Source: Deltaproteobacteria bacterium (GTDB taxonomy: Bacteria; JAGRBM01; JAHCIT01). From it: 64,000 bases of DNA. A program made the position numbers and the translations under genes. Position 1 is the stretch's first letter. Each line of letters opens with the position of its first letter. Shown piece by piece: positions 18,398 through 26,076 of this stretch. The stretch is from contig JAHCIT010000008.1 of assembly GCA_026129095.1 (NCBI GenBank), forward strand, positions 62,001-126,000. The letters are read 5' to 3'. The notes under the pieces were generated by a model, which made no database searches, was not told the DNA's origin, and saw only the letters and a list, made by a program, of their open reading frames with translations.

Positions 18398-19219
18398 CTA
18401 TTTCGCGTCGTCCGGCAGGTCCGTCAGCCCGTCAAGCTCCCGGTTCCAGCTGGTGAAATCGTCTTCCATGTCTTTCTGGTGATCGATCTTTTCCGGCTCG
18501 GCCGTGGCGGGATCGCCAACACCGAACGGCATGCGCATTCCCGCCTCGAGTATCCGCGTCCACTCCTCTCGGGTCACGTCACGAAACGGCGGAGGAACAT
18601 CGCCGGGGCCCTGGACATCCCGGGGCGGAACAATACCGCCCGGAGTCACCGGATCCGCCGGCTTGAAGGGATCGTACCTTCCCACGGCGACCTTGCCTTC
18701 ATACACCTTGAGCAGACCGGTAGCGCCGTCAGGCGACACGTTATCGCCGGCGAGCGGAAAGTAGCCGATTTCGAAGGCAGTCCCCCGGACGCCGGCAAAG
18801 GCATTCCCTGCGCTGACCCGGAACTGCGGGTCCGGAGCACCGAACAGGCGGGTGACCCGGGACCAGACACGGCCCACCGCCAGCCGTGCCTCCACCTGTG
18901 GGGCTTTCTGGCCGGGAGGAAAGTGCAGTTTCGTCAGCCGCAAGCGGGTTTCGGGCCCCAGGCGCATCACGCTGTCACCCGGCAGGGAGATTTCCGCACG
19001 GGATTTCTTGCCAGTCCTCAGGATATTTCCTTCAGTCACTGGCGACTTCAGCTTCAGCGGCTTCCAGGGGCCTTCCTCGGCCACGGCCGCTTCCAGAACG
19101 CCGTCAAGCCGCGTCACCTGTGCCGGTCTGGGTGCGGCCGGTGCCTGAGCGTGAACAACCACTGGAAAAATGACCGCCGCGGCAAGAAGCCTCAACGGAA
19201 AAAGGGAGCTGGTCCTCAT
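18398..19219 (-). CDS. Exported FecR-domain protein (copy 2)
   Basis: A protein of about 273 residues: signal peptide (LLAAAVIFPVVVHAQA), then a FecR-type domain (VTEGNILRTGKKSRAEISL, MRLGPETRLRL, GRVWSRV, FAGVRGTAFEIGYF). The C-terminal segment PRDVQGPGDVPPPF-RDVTREEWTRIL and the final DDFTSWNRELD are the counterparts of segments in the FecR protein at 5450-6190, so the two are paralogues. The ATG at 19219 gives a standard signal peptide; an ATG at 19237 that touches the upstream stop (TAATG) is the alternative. A 30-base gap separates it from the YdbH-like gene. Confidence 0.8.
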   Translation of the reverse strand: MRTSSLFPLRLLAAAVIFPVVVHAQAPAAPRPAQVTRLDGVLEAAVAEEGPWKPLKLKSPVTEGNILRTGKKSRAEISLPGDSVMRLGPETRLRLTKLHFPPGQKAPQVEARLAVGRVWSRVTRLFGAPDPQFRVSAGNAFAGVRGTAFEIGYFPLAGDNVSPDGATGLLKVYEGKVAVGRYDPFKPADPVTPGGIVPPRDVQGPGDVPPPFRDVTREEWTRILEAGMRMPFGVGDPATAEPEKIDHQKDMEDDFTSWNRELDGLTDLPDDAK

Positions 19220-19236
19220 GGCGTCGCCTGTCCCCA

Positions 19237-20463
19237 TTATTTCTTTTTCAGCGTGGCGTTGATGATATTCTGGGTCGTATCGACCACCTCAAACTCGAAC
19301 CCGGGGAATTCGTGCCCGTAAATCTCCTCGGCAAGATCGGTCGCCGTGCCGCGGCTCACGGTCAGCTCGTAAGTCCGCTGGCTACCCTCGACCGGACGGT
19401 CGGCAATTGCCGTGATCTTCGACGAGGAGTTCCGAAGCTCCTTCTTGAAAGCCACCCAGTCCCCGAACCTCATGTTCTGGAATTTGATGACCAGATTCAC
19501 GCTGCCATCCTGCGTCAGTGCCCGGATGATCTTGGGCATCAGGACCGCCGCGGACTCTGTACCCATCTTTTTCAGGAGATTCTCGCCCGCCGTGGCGGCA
19601 CTGATATGCGGGGAGCCGGTACCGCTGCGTGTTTCCGACGCGATAATCTTGCCCGTATCGGTGTGCACCACCTTGATGGAAAGGCCGCCCGAAACAGTAT
19701 GCAGCGGGGTACCCGGTATCTGGTTGCCCGCCTTCGAAAAGGCGTTGCCGTAAATCACGATCTCGGCCTTGGTCAGTTCGCCCAGCTTCTTGGCCTGCGC
19801 ATCCGTGATATCGGCCGCCCCGATGGCGCCCACCACCGCGATCTGCTTGCTCACCGTCTGGGGATCGATCATCGGAAAGCCGTTGTCCGTAAGCACCTGG
19901 GTCATGGAGTTTTCGACGGTGCCCATGGAAATCGACTCAACGAGGGCCCGGCCGCCCCGGTTCGCGCTTTCGACTGCCGCTGTCGTGTCGCCGACGTTCT
20001 GTTCCTTGAGGAAGATCATCGTGCGGGGCTTGTTCGAGTTCTTCACCAGATAGATATCCACCATGTCACGGATCGAATCCTGCAACACCTTCGTGGATAC
20101 CCGCGCCCTGATCGTTACCTTGTAGGCGCCATCGCCTGACGGCGCTTCACTCACGATTTCGTAGTTCTGCACGAACCCCTTCGACTGAGAGTAGATTTCG
20201 TCCCGGACAAGCTCGAAGTCCCGCATCTCGCTTTCGGACCGGACGACGATGCCGACCACCTGTTCGACGGCATTCCGGAAGGCCGCCTGAAGGGCGCGAT
20301 CCCTGGCAACCGCAACATTGTCCCCTTCCAGCACCGATTCACCCGTAACGGTCACTTCCCTGACCGGGTCTTCCTGGGCCTGGAGCGGAAACGCCGCGGC
20401 CAGGATGCCGAACAGGGCAGACACCAGTATCCCCTTGATCCAGAGGCCAGGCTTGACGGACAT
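19237..20463 (-). CDS. Exported FlgT-N-like / LPP20-superfamily protein
   Basis: A 408-residue secreted protein: signal peptide ending FPLQAQ, then an N-terminal domain with the FlgT_N pattern (VREVTVTGESVLEGD, ARDRALQAAFRNAVEQVVGIVV, YKVTIRARVS). The middle resembles a fold that senses or binds at the outer membrane (TKAEIVIYGNAFSK, GGLSIKVVHTDTGKIIASETRSG), and the C-terminal part resembles FlgT-type repeats. In Vibrio, FlgT forms the flagellar H-ring, but no flagellar gene is present here. The ATG at 20463 has GAGGGGAGAAAAG upstream. It is the probable first gene of the run ending in the CHAT-like giant. Confidence 0.72.
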   Translation of the reverse strand: MSVKPGLWIKGILVSALFGILAAAFPLQAQEDPVREVTVTGESVLEGDNVAVARDRALQAAFRNAVEQVVGIVVRSESEMRDFELVRDEIYSQSKGFVQNYEIVSEAPSGDGAYKVTIRARVSTKVLQDSIRDMVDIYLVKNSNKPRTMIFLKEQNVGDTTAAVESANRGGRALVESISMGTVENSMTQVLTDNGFPMIDPQTVSKQIAVVGAIGAADITDAQAKKLGELTKAEIVIYGNAFSKAGNQIPGTPLHTVSGGLSIKVVHTDTGKIIASETRSGTGSPHISAATAGENLLKKMGTESAAVLMPKIIRALTQDGSVNLVIKFQNMRFGDWVAFKKELRNSSSKITAIADRPVEGSQRTYELTVSRGTATDLAEEIYGHEFPGFEFEVVDTTQNIINATLKKK

Positions 20464-20489
20464 GTTCTTTTCTCCCCTCAACATGCGGC

Positions 20490-20557
20490 GGGCGGAGCCC
20501 CACCTGCTTCACAGGACTGGCGAACTCCGCCCGGCGCGCTGGCCACCCCGCAAGGGG
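20490..20557. other. Inverted repeats between the SLH/TPR and FlgT-like genes
   Basis: GGGCGGAG (20490-20497) is repeated inverted as CTCCGCCC (20525-20532) with a 27-base loop. A second stem, CCCC-GCAA-GGGG, lies at about 20546-20557. They sit just after the stop of the SLH/TPR gene on the minus strand. Neither is followed by a T-run, so a termination role is uncertain. Confidence 0.3.
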
Positions 20558-20567
20558 CGGTCCGCTA

Positions 20568-21749
20568 TCAGTAGTAGGCGCCCAGGACCGAGGTCTTGAG
20601 CTGCCGGATGGCAAGCAGGGCGGTGGCGCCGTTGACCGGATCATTCGGGCCGAAATAGCCCTTGGCGAAATCCTTGAGCTTCAGGATATCCCGGGAATGG
20701 GCAACCACGATGGCATTGTAGTACGGGCTATCGCTCCGCACGTCATCAAACTTGGAGTTTTCCCCGATGAACTTGGTTTCCAGTTCCGTGTCGTTCAGGG
20801 CCCGGACGAGAATATCCTGGATCATGAACGCGAACTCGGCCTTGGTCACCGGCTTCTCGGGGTCAAACTTGCCCTCGATCAGTTCCAGACCCTTCACGTT
20901 GAGATCCAGAACCTCGCGGATGCTCGATTCGAGCGGATGACCGGCCACATCCGGAATGGGAGCAGGCTTTTCCTGCCTGGCTTTCGCAGCAGCCAGCTGC
21001 TTGGGGTCCTTGAACGAAAGGTCCGGTTTCCTGGTCTTCTCGAAGAGCCGCTTCAGGTCCAGTTCGGACGTGAACAGGGCAGCAACATCCGACCGCGAAA
21101 TCTCTTCCTTGATGGCGACCTGCTTGCCAACCGGCGAGCCAGGCATGGCCATCTCGATCTCGCCCATCTTCTGCCACTCGCGGGTGGCCGACTCGGTGAA
21201 GAACTTGGCCGACTTGTCGCTGTCTATGGACTGGCGGAACGAATCCTTGGCACGGGTGAAATCGAATGCCGCCCGGTAGGCAATGCCCATCCAGTAATAG
21301 GCGTCGGGCTGGTCCTTGTTCGCCTTGACCGCCTTGTCGTAATACTCCTGTGCCGTGGCCAGCCATTCCCCGCCGCCCAGATGCGTATGCACCCGGATGG
21401 CATTCACATGGCCGTCATACAGGCAGTCGCGGGCCTTGCCGCAGGCGGCGAGTCCCTTTTCAAGGATATCCTTTGCCTTGGCATCGCGGTTCGATGCCAT
21501 GATGACCGCCCGCAGCGTGAGCGCAGGCCCGAAGTTCGGGTTCAGTTCGAGGGCCTTGCCGACTGACTTGTCCGCCTCGGCCGCATCGCCACGGAACATC
21601 AGGTCACGGGCACGCCGCACATGCGAATCGGGGTTGTCCATCACCCCCACCGATTCGCGCGGCTTCGTCTTGTCGCCGCATCCTGCCAGCAGGACGACAC
21701 CCACCAGCGTTGCCGCCATCCATCGGCCCGACCGTTTGCTTGTGCTCAT
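20568..21749 (-). CDS. TPR lipoprotein with C-terminal SLH-like domain
   Basis: A lipoprotein of about 393 residues (signal peptide, lipobox VVLLAGC). Residues about 40-190 form TPR units (SHVRRARDLMFRGDAAEADK, ALELNPNFGPALTLRA, PDAYYWMGIAYRAAFDFTRA). The C-terminal 120 residues resemble S-layer homology repeats (DPEKPVTKAEFAFMIQDIL, FDDVRSDSPYYNAIVVAHSR, YFGPNDPVNGATALLAIRQL), a peptidoglycan- or cell-wall-polymer-binding fold. Three consecutive ATGs occur at 21755, 21752 and 21749; the last has the best spacing (9 bases) to AAGGAG. It may tether the cluster to the cell wall. Confidence 0.75.
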   Translation of the reverse strand: MSTSKRSGRWMAATLVGVVLLAGCGDKTKPRESVGVMDNPDSHVRRARDLMFRGDAAEADKSVGKALELNPNFGPALTLRAVIMASNRDAKAKDILEKGLAACGKARDCLYDGHVNAIRVHTHLGGGEWLATAQEYYDKAVKANKDQPDAYYWMGIAYRAAFDFTRAKDSFRQSIDSDKSAKFFTESATREWQKMGEIEMAMPGSPVGKQVAIKEEISRSDVAALFTSELDLKRLFEKTRKPDLSFKDPKQLAAAKARQEKPAPIPDVAGHPLESSIREVLDLNVKGLELIEGKFDPEKPVTKAEFAFMIQDILVRALNDTELETKFIGENSKFDDVRSDSPYYNAIVVAHSRDILKLKDFAKGYFGPNDPVNGATALLAIRQLKTSVLGAYY

Positions 21750-21848
21750 CATCATGATCTCCTTGGCTTCCCCCTGAATATTTCCGTACTCTTGCTAAAG
21801 GGCTGTGGCACCGTTTCCCTGCCTCCGGCGCCGCCCATACCGTTGCGT

Positions 21849-22715
21849 CTACAGGACAATCACCACCCGGCAATGGGTGAGGAAACTCTGGTGCTGGATG
21901 ATCTGGTTCAGCCGGGCGGCATCCGCCGCCGAGAGCACCACGTCAGCCGACTTGTCGCCCTGCTTGCCCTTGGCCTTGATGACGAGGGGCGAAGCACCCA
22001 CGCGATCGTTGGCACGGGCCGTGGCGACATCGCGGGCATAGCCGACGAGCCCCATCTGCAGCGCATATTCACGGCTGACCGTAGCGGCCGAATAGAGCAC
22101 AGCGCCGTTTTCATCCAGAACCTGAGGACTCATGGCCGGACGGACGCCCAAGCCAGTCGCATCAATAATCAGACCCGTATAAACCTGGCCGTCAATTGCG
22201 GGAGCCGGAGAGCCGGGCGCAACTTCCGGGGGAACGGCCGAACCCAGTTCCTTGGGCATCAGTATCTCCGCCAGTTCGCCCATGATCGGCACTTCGATGA
22301 ACACCGACACGCCGGTATCACTCTGGTAGGTCGTGTCGACCACGATGGCGCCCTGAATCACGCCGTTGACTTCGGCCTTGACCGTGTCGCTGGTCAGCAT
22401 GAAGTCCTCGACCGTGCTCGACGACGTGATCGCCACGCCCTTCACCACTTCAAGGGCATTGCGGAGGGCGTCCATCTTGGCAGCCCGCTCGGCGGCGATC
22501 CGGGCCTGGGCCGGGTTCGTGTGCTTCGGGTTCGGAGCAGCCTGCCCCTTCACCTTCATCTTGAGAATCGTCCAGTTTATATCGCCCTTTTCGGTCTTCT
22601 GGATGTATTCCCCAGCCTTGGAAATCTGGGTCTGCTGGGCCTGCGCCGGAACGATCAGGGCAGCCGCCGTAAAGGCGGCGGCGATCAGGGCCCTACGAGT
22701 GAAAATCGGAAACAT
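21849..22715 (-). CDS. Exported LPP20-like protein (short paralogue)
   Basis: A 288-residue secreted protein: signal peptide (LIAAAFTAAALIVPAQAQ), then an LPP20-type domain (INWTILKMKVKGQAAPNPKH, NPAQARIAAERAAKMDALRN, VVKGVAITSSSTVEDF, VSVFIEVPIMGELAEIL) and a C-terminal module (YTGLIIDATGLGVRPAMSPQ ... MGLVGYARDVATA). It is paralogous to the protein at 24524-25987, which has an added coiled coil. The ATG at 22715 is preferred because GGGGAG lies 6 bases upstream and the signal peptide starts there. Function unknown; envelope location inferred from the signal peptide. Confidence 0.72.
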   Translation of the reverse strand: MFPIFTRRALIAAAFTAAALIVPAQAQQTQISKAGEYIQKTEKGDINWTILKMKVKGQAAPNPKHTNPAQARIAAERAAKMDALRNALEVVKGVAITSSSTVEDFMLTSDTVKAEVNGVIQGAIVVDTTYQSDTGVSVFIEVPIMGELAEILMPKELGSAVPPEVAPGSPAPAIDGQVYTGLIIDATGLGVRPAMSPQVLDENGAVLYSAATVSREYALQMGLVGYARDVATARANDRVGASPLVIKAKGKQGDKSADVVLSAADAARLNQIIQHQSFLTHCRVVIVL

Positions 22716-22730
22716 GCTGTTCTCCCCTAT

Positions 22731-22745
22731 GCTGAGGTCCTCAGC
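22731..22745. promoter_or_regulatory. Perfect 15-base palindrome in the leader of the short LPP20-like gene
   Basis: GCTGAGG-T-CCTCAGC is a perfect 7-base inverted repeat with a single central base. It lies directly before the ribosome-binding site of the gene starting at 22715. On the minus strand a TTGACC box with an 18-base spacer to TAAGCT lies farther upstream in the same 159-base gap. The palindrome could be an operator or an RNA hairpin. Confidence 0.4.
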
Positions 22746-22874
22746 GGTAATCCTCATGTGATTTGGCGAGCTTAGGAGGGCATTCATGAACTGGTCAAGC
22801 TGCCTCTTCGCCCGGTTCAATTCCTTTACGAACCCCTACATACTCCAAAGATCACGGCGAGCCCGTGTCCTGCA

Positions 22875-24524
22875 TCACCGTTTTTCCAGAATTACGTTCA
22901 ACTGGTACGACGTTTTACCCGGCTCCACGGCGAGATCCTGATTCCAGTCGCGGTATCCATCGGCCCGGACGCTGATCTTGTGGGTGCCTACCCCCGCTCC
23001 GATCAGGCGGAATCCGCCGTCGCTGCCCACCGGCTTCGGAGTCCCGCGGGCTCCCTTCCAGAGGATCACCCGCGCCGACGGGACCGGCGAGCCAGACTTG
23101 TCCTTCACCGTCCCCTGGAGCACCGCTCCGGGCTTCAGTCCCAGCTTCAATTCGCGCTGGTCACCCGCCTTGACCACCACCTTCTCCTCGGCGGTGGCGT
23201 AGCCCGGAATGGACACGGCCAGCGTGTATTCAACTCCCGGTTCAAGTCCGCCCAGCACGATCCGGCCGTCGTCATCAAACATCTGGCCGGTGCCGCGGCT
23301 CCCCTGCCAGAGGAACACTTCCGCATCCGCAAGTGCGGAGCGCGGCGGACGCGGGTTCAGGTCCACCACGACACGGGCGCCGATCTTCAGGGTAATATCG
23401 TTCCTGAGTACCTGACGGGCCGCCACGGTGATCTCCATGTCCGTTTTCGAATAGCCGTCGGCTTCCAGGGTCACACGGTAGGCCCCCGGCGCCAGCCCCG
23501 TGAGCGAGTACCGGTTGCGGTTGAAGCGGGTGACGGTCCCCCGGGTGCCTTCCCACAGAATGATCTTGCCCGACTCGACGAAGTTTCCGAGGCTGTCCTT
23601 CACCATCCCGAAAGCGCTCGCCGCCTGCTGGGGCCGTGTCGCACGGCCAAGTATCTTGTTCTTCGGCTGCGGATAGGCGTCGATGGGAAAAGTCGTGTTC
23701 TCTTCCTCAACCACCGTGTACGTGACGCCCATGTCCACGTTCAGCGTCGCCTCGCCGATCTGCGCCTGCTGCCCGTAGTGTCCGCCGATGTACCGGACGA
23801 TGTGATAGGGATCGACGAAATTCTTGGAATACTCGCCGTCGGTAAAGGCCCAGCCCGCGTCGGGATAAAAAATCTCGCTCCACGCGTGGTAGCCGCCACC
23901 CGACGTTTTCACGCCCCAGTAGTTTTTGGAAATGCCCCAGTCGTATCCGACCGGTAGGTAGCCACCCACGTACCGGGCCGGTATCCCCACGGACCGGAGC
24001 ATCGCCACCGTCAGTGTGGAGTAGCCAACACATGAACCCCGCCGCGTCTGGATCACGCTCAGGGCGTCCTGCTGGACCGACGGCGATGCATCGTAGGTAA
24101 GCGTGTCACGCACCCAGTCAGATATCCGTTCAGCGGCTTCGAGGACGGTTTTTGCACCGGCGGTCACCTCCCGCGCGCGGGAGGCGATCGCGGGATGTCC
24201 GGTCTGTATGCGGTCCTCAGGGCCCATAAACTTGCGTACATCGGCCCGAAGCTGGTCCGCCGGGAACGGAAACGGAGACTTCGACACCAATGGGTCCAGC
24301 TTCGCTTCCACCAGGAGTTGCACCGTGTAAGGATCCGGCTTCTGGAGAACCTTCAGCCGGTAGGAATTGTTCTCGTAATCCCGGAGTTCCTCGACACCCG
24401 TCACACTCACGATGTCGTAGACAATGCGGTGCTTGCCGGTCAGGACTTCCGTCTCGGCGCGGACGGACGAAGCGGCGGAAAACAGCGCGAGAACTGCCAG
24501 AAGGAACGCTCGCCGGACTGCCAT
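22875..24524 (-). CDS. Exported transglutaminase-like protein with three regulatory-like repeats
   Basis: A 549-residue secreted protein: signal peptide (MAVRRAFLLAVLALFSAASS), then a transglutaminase-like cysteine peptidase domain with a complete triad (Cys in RRGSCVGYS, His in GGYHAWSEIF, Asp in WAFTDGEYS; about residues 175-245). The C-terminal half has three beta-sandwich repeats of the carboxypeptidase-regulatory type. Each carries an LW-x-G-x-RGT motif (ILWEGTRGT, FLWQGSRGT, ILWKGARGT). The ATG at 24524 shares a base with the stop of the upstream gene (TGATG), so the two are coupled. It could cut or crosslink periplasmic or cell-wall substrates; the substrate is unknown. Confidence 0.82.
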   Translation of the reverse strand: MAVRRAFLLAVLALFSAASSVRAETEVLTGKHRIVYDIVSVTGVEELRDYENNSYRLKVLQKPDPYTVQLLVEAKLDPLVSKSPFPFPADQLRADVRKFMGPEDRIQTGHPAIASRAREVTAGAKTVLEAAERISDWVRDTLTYDASPSVQQDALSVIQTRRGSCVGYSTLTVAMLRSVGIPARYVGGYLPVGYDWGISKNYWGVKTSGGGYHAWSEIFYPDAGWAFTDGEYSKNFVDPYHIVRYIGGHYGQQAQIGEATLNVDMGVTYTVVEEENTTFPIDAYPQPKNKILGRATRPQQAASAFGMVKDSLGNFVESGKIILWEGTRGTVTRFNRNRYSLTGLAPGAYRVTLEADGYSKTDMEITVAARQVLRNDITLKIGARVVVDLNPRPPRSALADAEVFLWQGSRGTGQMFDDDGRIVLGGLEPGVEYTLAVSIPGYATAEEKVVVKAGDQRELKLGLKPGAVLQGTVKDKSGSPVPSARVILWKGARGTPKPVGSDGGFRLIGAGVGTHKISVRADGYRDWNQDLAVEPGKTSYQLNVILEKR

Positions 24525-25987
24525 CAGTTGAACACCACCATGACGCGGGCGTTCTTGAGATAGGGGTTCTTGCGGTCGGTTGCAGAAACGACCTTCGCAT
24601 CGCCGCCGGACACCACAAGATCGGACTTCTGGGTACCAGCAGCCTGCACGCCTTTCACCAGCACCGGATCGCTCGCCACGCGGATGTGCCGGGAAGCCGC
24701 GCCAACGTCGCGGGCGTATCCCACCAGCCCCGACCGGGTGGCGTTTTCGACCTCGACGACCTGGGTACTGTACACGTCGCTTCCCGTATCCGAATAGATA
24801 CGCGGCACCAGCGCGGGCTTGAGCCCAAGCCCGCGGGCATCCACCACCAGCCCGGACCACTGAACGTCCGAGCTGGAATCCACCGGCTTGCTGTCGGCCG
24901 TGGTGGCAGTTGTGGCCAGTCCGGCAACCGCCGCACCAGCGACGGCGCCACCCGCAGCCGCACCGGCCGCCACGGCACCGTCGGGACCGGTAGAGCCACC
25001 AGCCGGCGGCACCGCGGGAGCGGCCGCCGGGGCCTTCAGCGCGTCAGCCTCCAGCCGCTTGATCTCGGCCACCCGGCGTTCTTCCTCGAGTGCCCTTTCC
25101 TTCATCTCCTGGTCCAGAAGCTCCCGCTGGCGGGCGGCATCGGCTGCACGCCGCTGTTCTTCCTCGGCTTTTATCCTCTGCTGCTCGCGCTGGTATTCGG
25201 CTTCCTTGGCCTTCTGTTCGGCGGCCTTGCGCTCGGCTTCTGCCACCTTTTTCACCTCGGCGTCCTGGCGGGCCTTGTCAGCCTCGGACTTCAGCCGTTC
25301 TTCCTCGATCCTGAGCTGGCGGGCCTTCTCTTCGGCCTCTTTCTGCGCCTTCAGCGCCGCTTCCTGGCGGGCGCGGATTTCTGCCGCCTCGGCGTCCTTC
25401 CGGGCCTGGTACTCGGCCGAATCCCGGCGGAGCCGGTCCAGCGTTCGCTCGTAGGCATCACGGGCAGCGCCCGAAGGCAGACGGCTTTCGAATTCGTCCA
25501 CCTTCAGGCCCGACGGCGGACGCCGCAAATGGCGGCCAGCCTCGCGCTGGAGCACCGCCAGCATCTCGCCCGTCAGCGGCATCTCCATCGTCACCACCAC
25601 CCGGTCATTGTGGTAGGCGGTGTCCACCCGCATGGCCCCCTTCACCACGCCTTCGAGCGTCACCATGATCCGGTCGTTCAGGAGCGCGTAGTCGCGCATG
25701 GTCGCCTCGCTCGTCACGCGGACACCCTTGGCCATCTCCAGCAGCCGGCGGGTGGCATCCACCTGCGCCGCACGTTCGGCCCCGATCCGCGCCTGGGCGG
25801 GATTGAGGTGCTTCGGATTCGGGAGGCCTTCGCCCCAGGCCCGCACGGTCATCTTCGTCCAGTTGATCTCGCCGTGCTCGAACTTCTCCACAATGTCGGC
25901 CCCCCCTGCCTGGGCAAATGACCCGGACGGGAATGACAGCAGGAAAGCGAGCCCCAGCCACAAAGGCACTCTGGAAATACGGCGCAT
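24524..25987 (-). CDS. Exported LPP20-like protein with central coiled coil
   Basis: A 487-residue secreted protein. Signal peptide (residues 1-26), LPP20-type domain (about 30-150; GEINWTKMTVRAWGEGLPNP, NPAQARIGAERAAQVDATRR), a highly charged Glu/Lys/Arg/Ala coiled coil (about 174-318), an Ala/Gly linker (319-375), and a C-terminal module (WSGLVVDARGLGLKPALVPR, SGLVGYARDVGAA). The two end modules match the 288-residue protein at 21849-22715, so the coiled coil looks like an insertion. Start ATG with GGAGGT 8 bases upstream. It is the first gene of the envelope cluster, 89 bases after dnaE, and could form a long periplasmic rod. Confidence 0.75.
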   Translation of the reverse strand: MRRISRVPLWLGLAFLLSFPSGSFAQAGGADIVEKFEHGEINWTKMTVRAWGEGLPNPKHLNPAQARIGAERAAQVDATRRLLEMAKGVRVTSEATMRDYALLNDRIMVTLEGVVKGAMRVDTAYHNDRVVVTMEMPLTGEMLAVLQREAGRHLRRPPSGLKVDEFESRLPSGAARDAYERTLDRLRRDSAEYQARKDAEAAEIRARQEAALKAQKEAEEKARQLRIEEERLKSEADKARQDAEVKKVAEAERKAAEQKAKEAEYQREQQRIKAEEEQRRAADAARQRELLDQEMKERALEEERRVAEIKRLEADALKAPAAAPAVPPAGGSTGPDGAVAAGAAAGGAVAGAAVAGLATTATTADSKPVDSSSDVQWSGLVVDARGLGLKPALVPRIYSDTGSDVYSTQVVEVENATRSGLVGYARDVGAASRHIRVASDPVLVKGVQAAGTQKSDLVVSGGDAKVVSATDRKNPYLKNARVMVVFN

Positions 25988-26076
25988 TAACGGGAACCTC
26001 CGGGCGGCAGTCTAGCAGACGGCCACCCTGCATCAATGAGAGCTGCATCACATAGGAAAGCGATTGCCGGGGCGCG

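Noticed and set aside
5450-19219. FecR/FecI-type iron signalling
   Set aside because: Both FecR proteins lack an anti-sigma N-terminus, and no ECF sigma factor or TonB receptor is present.
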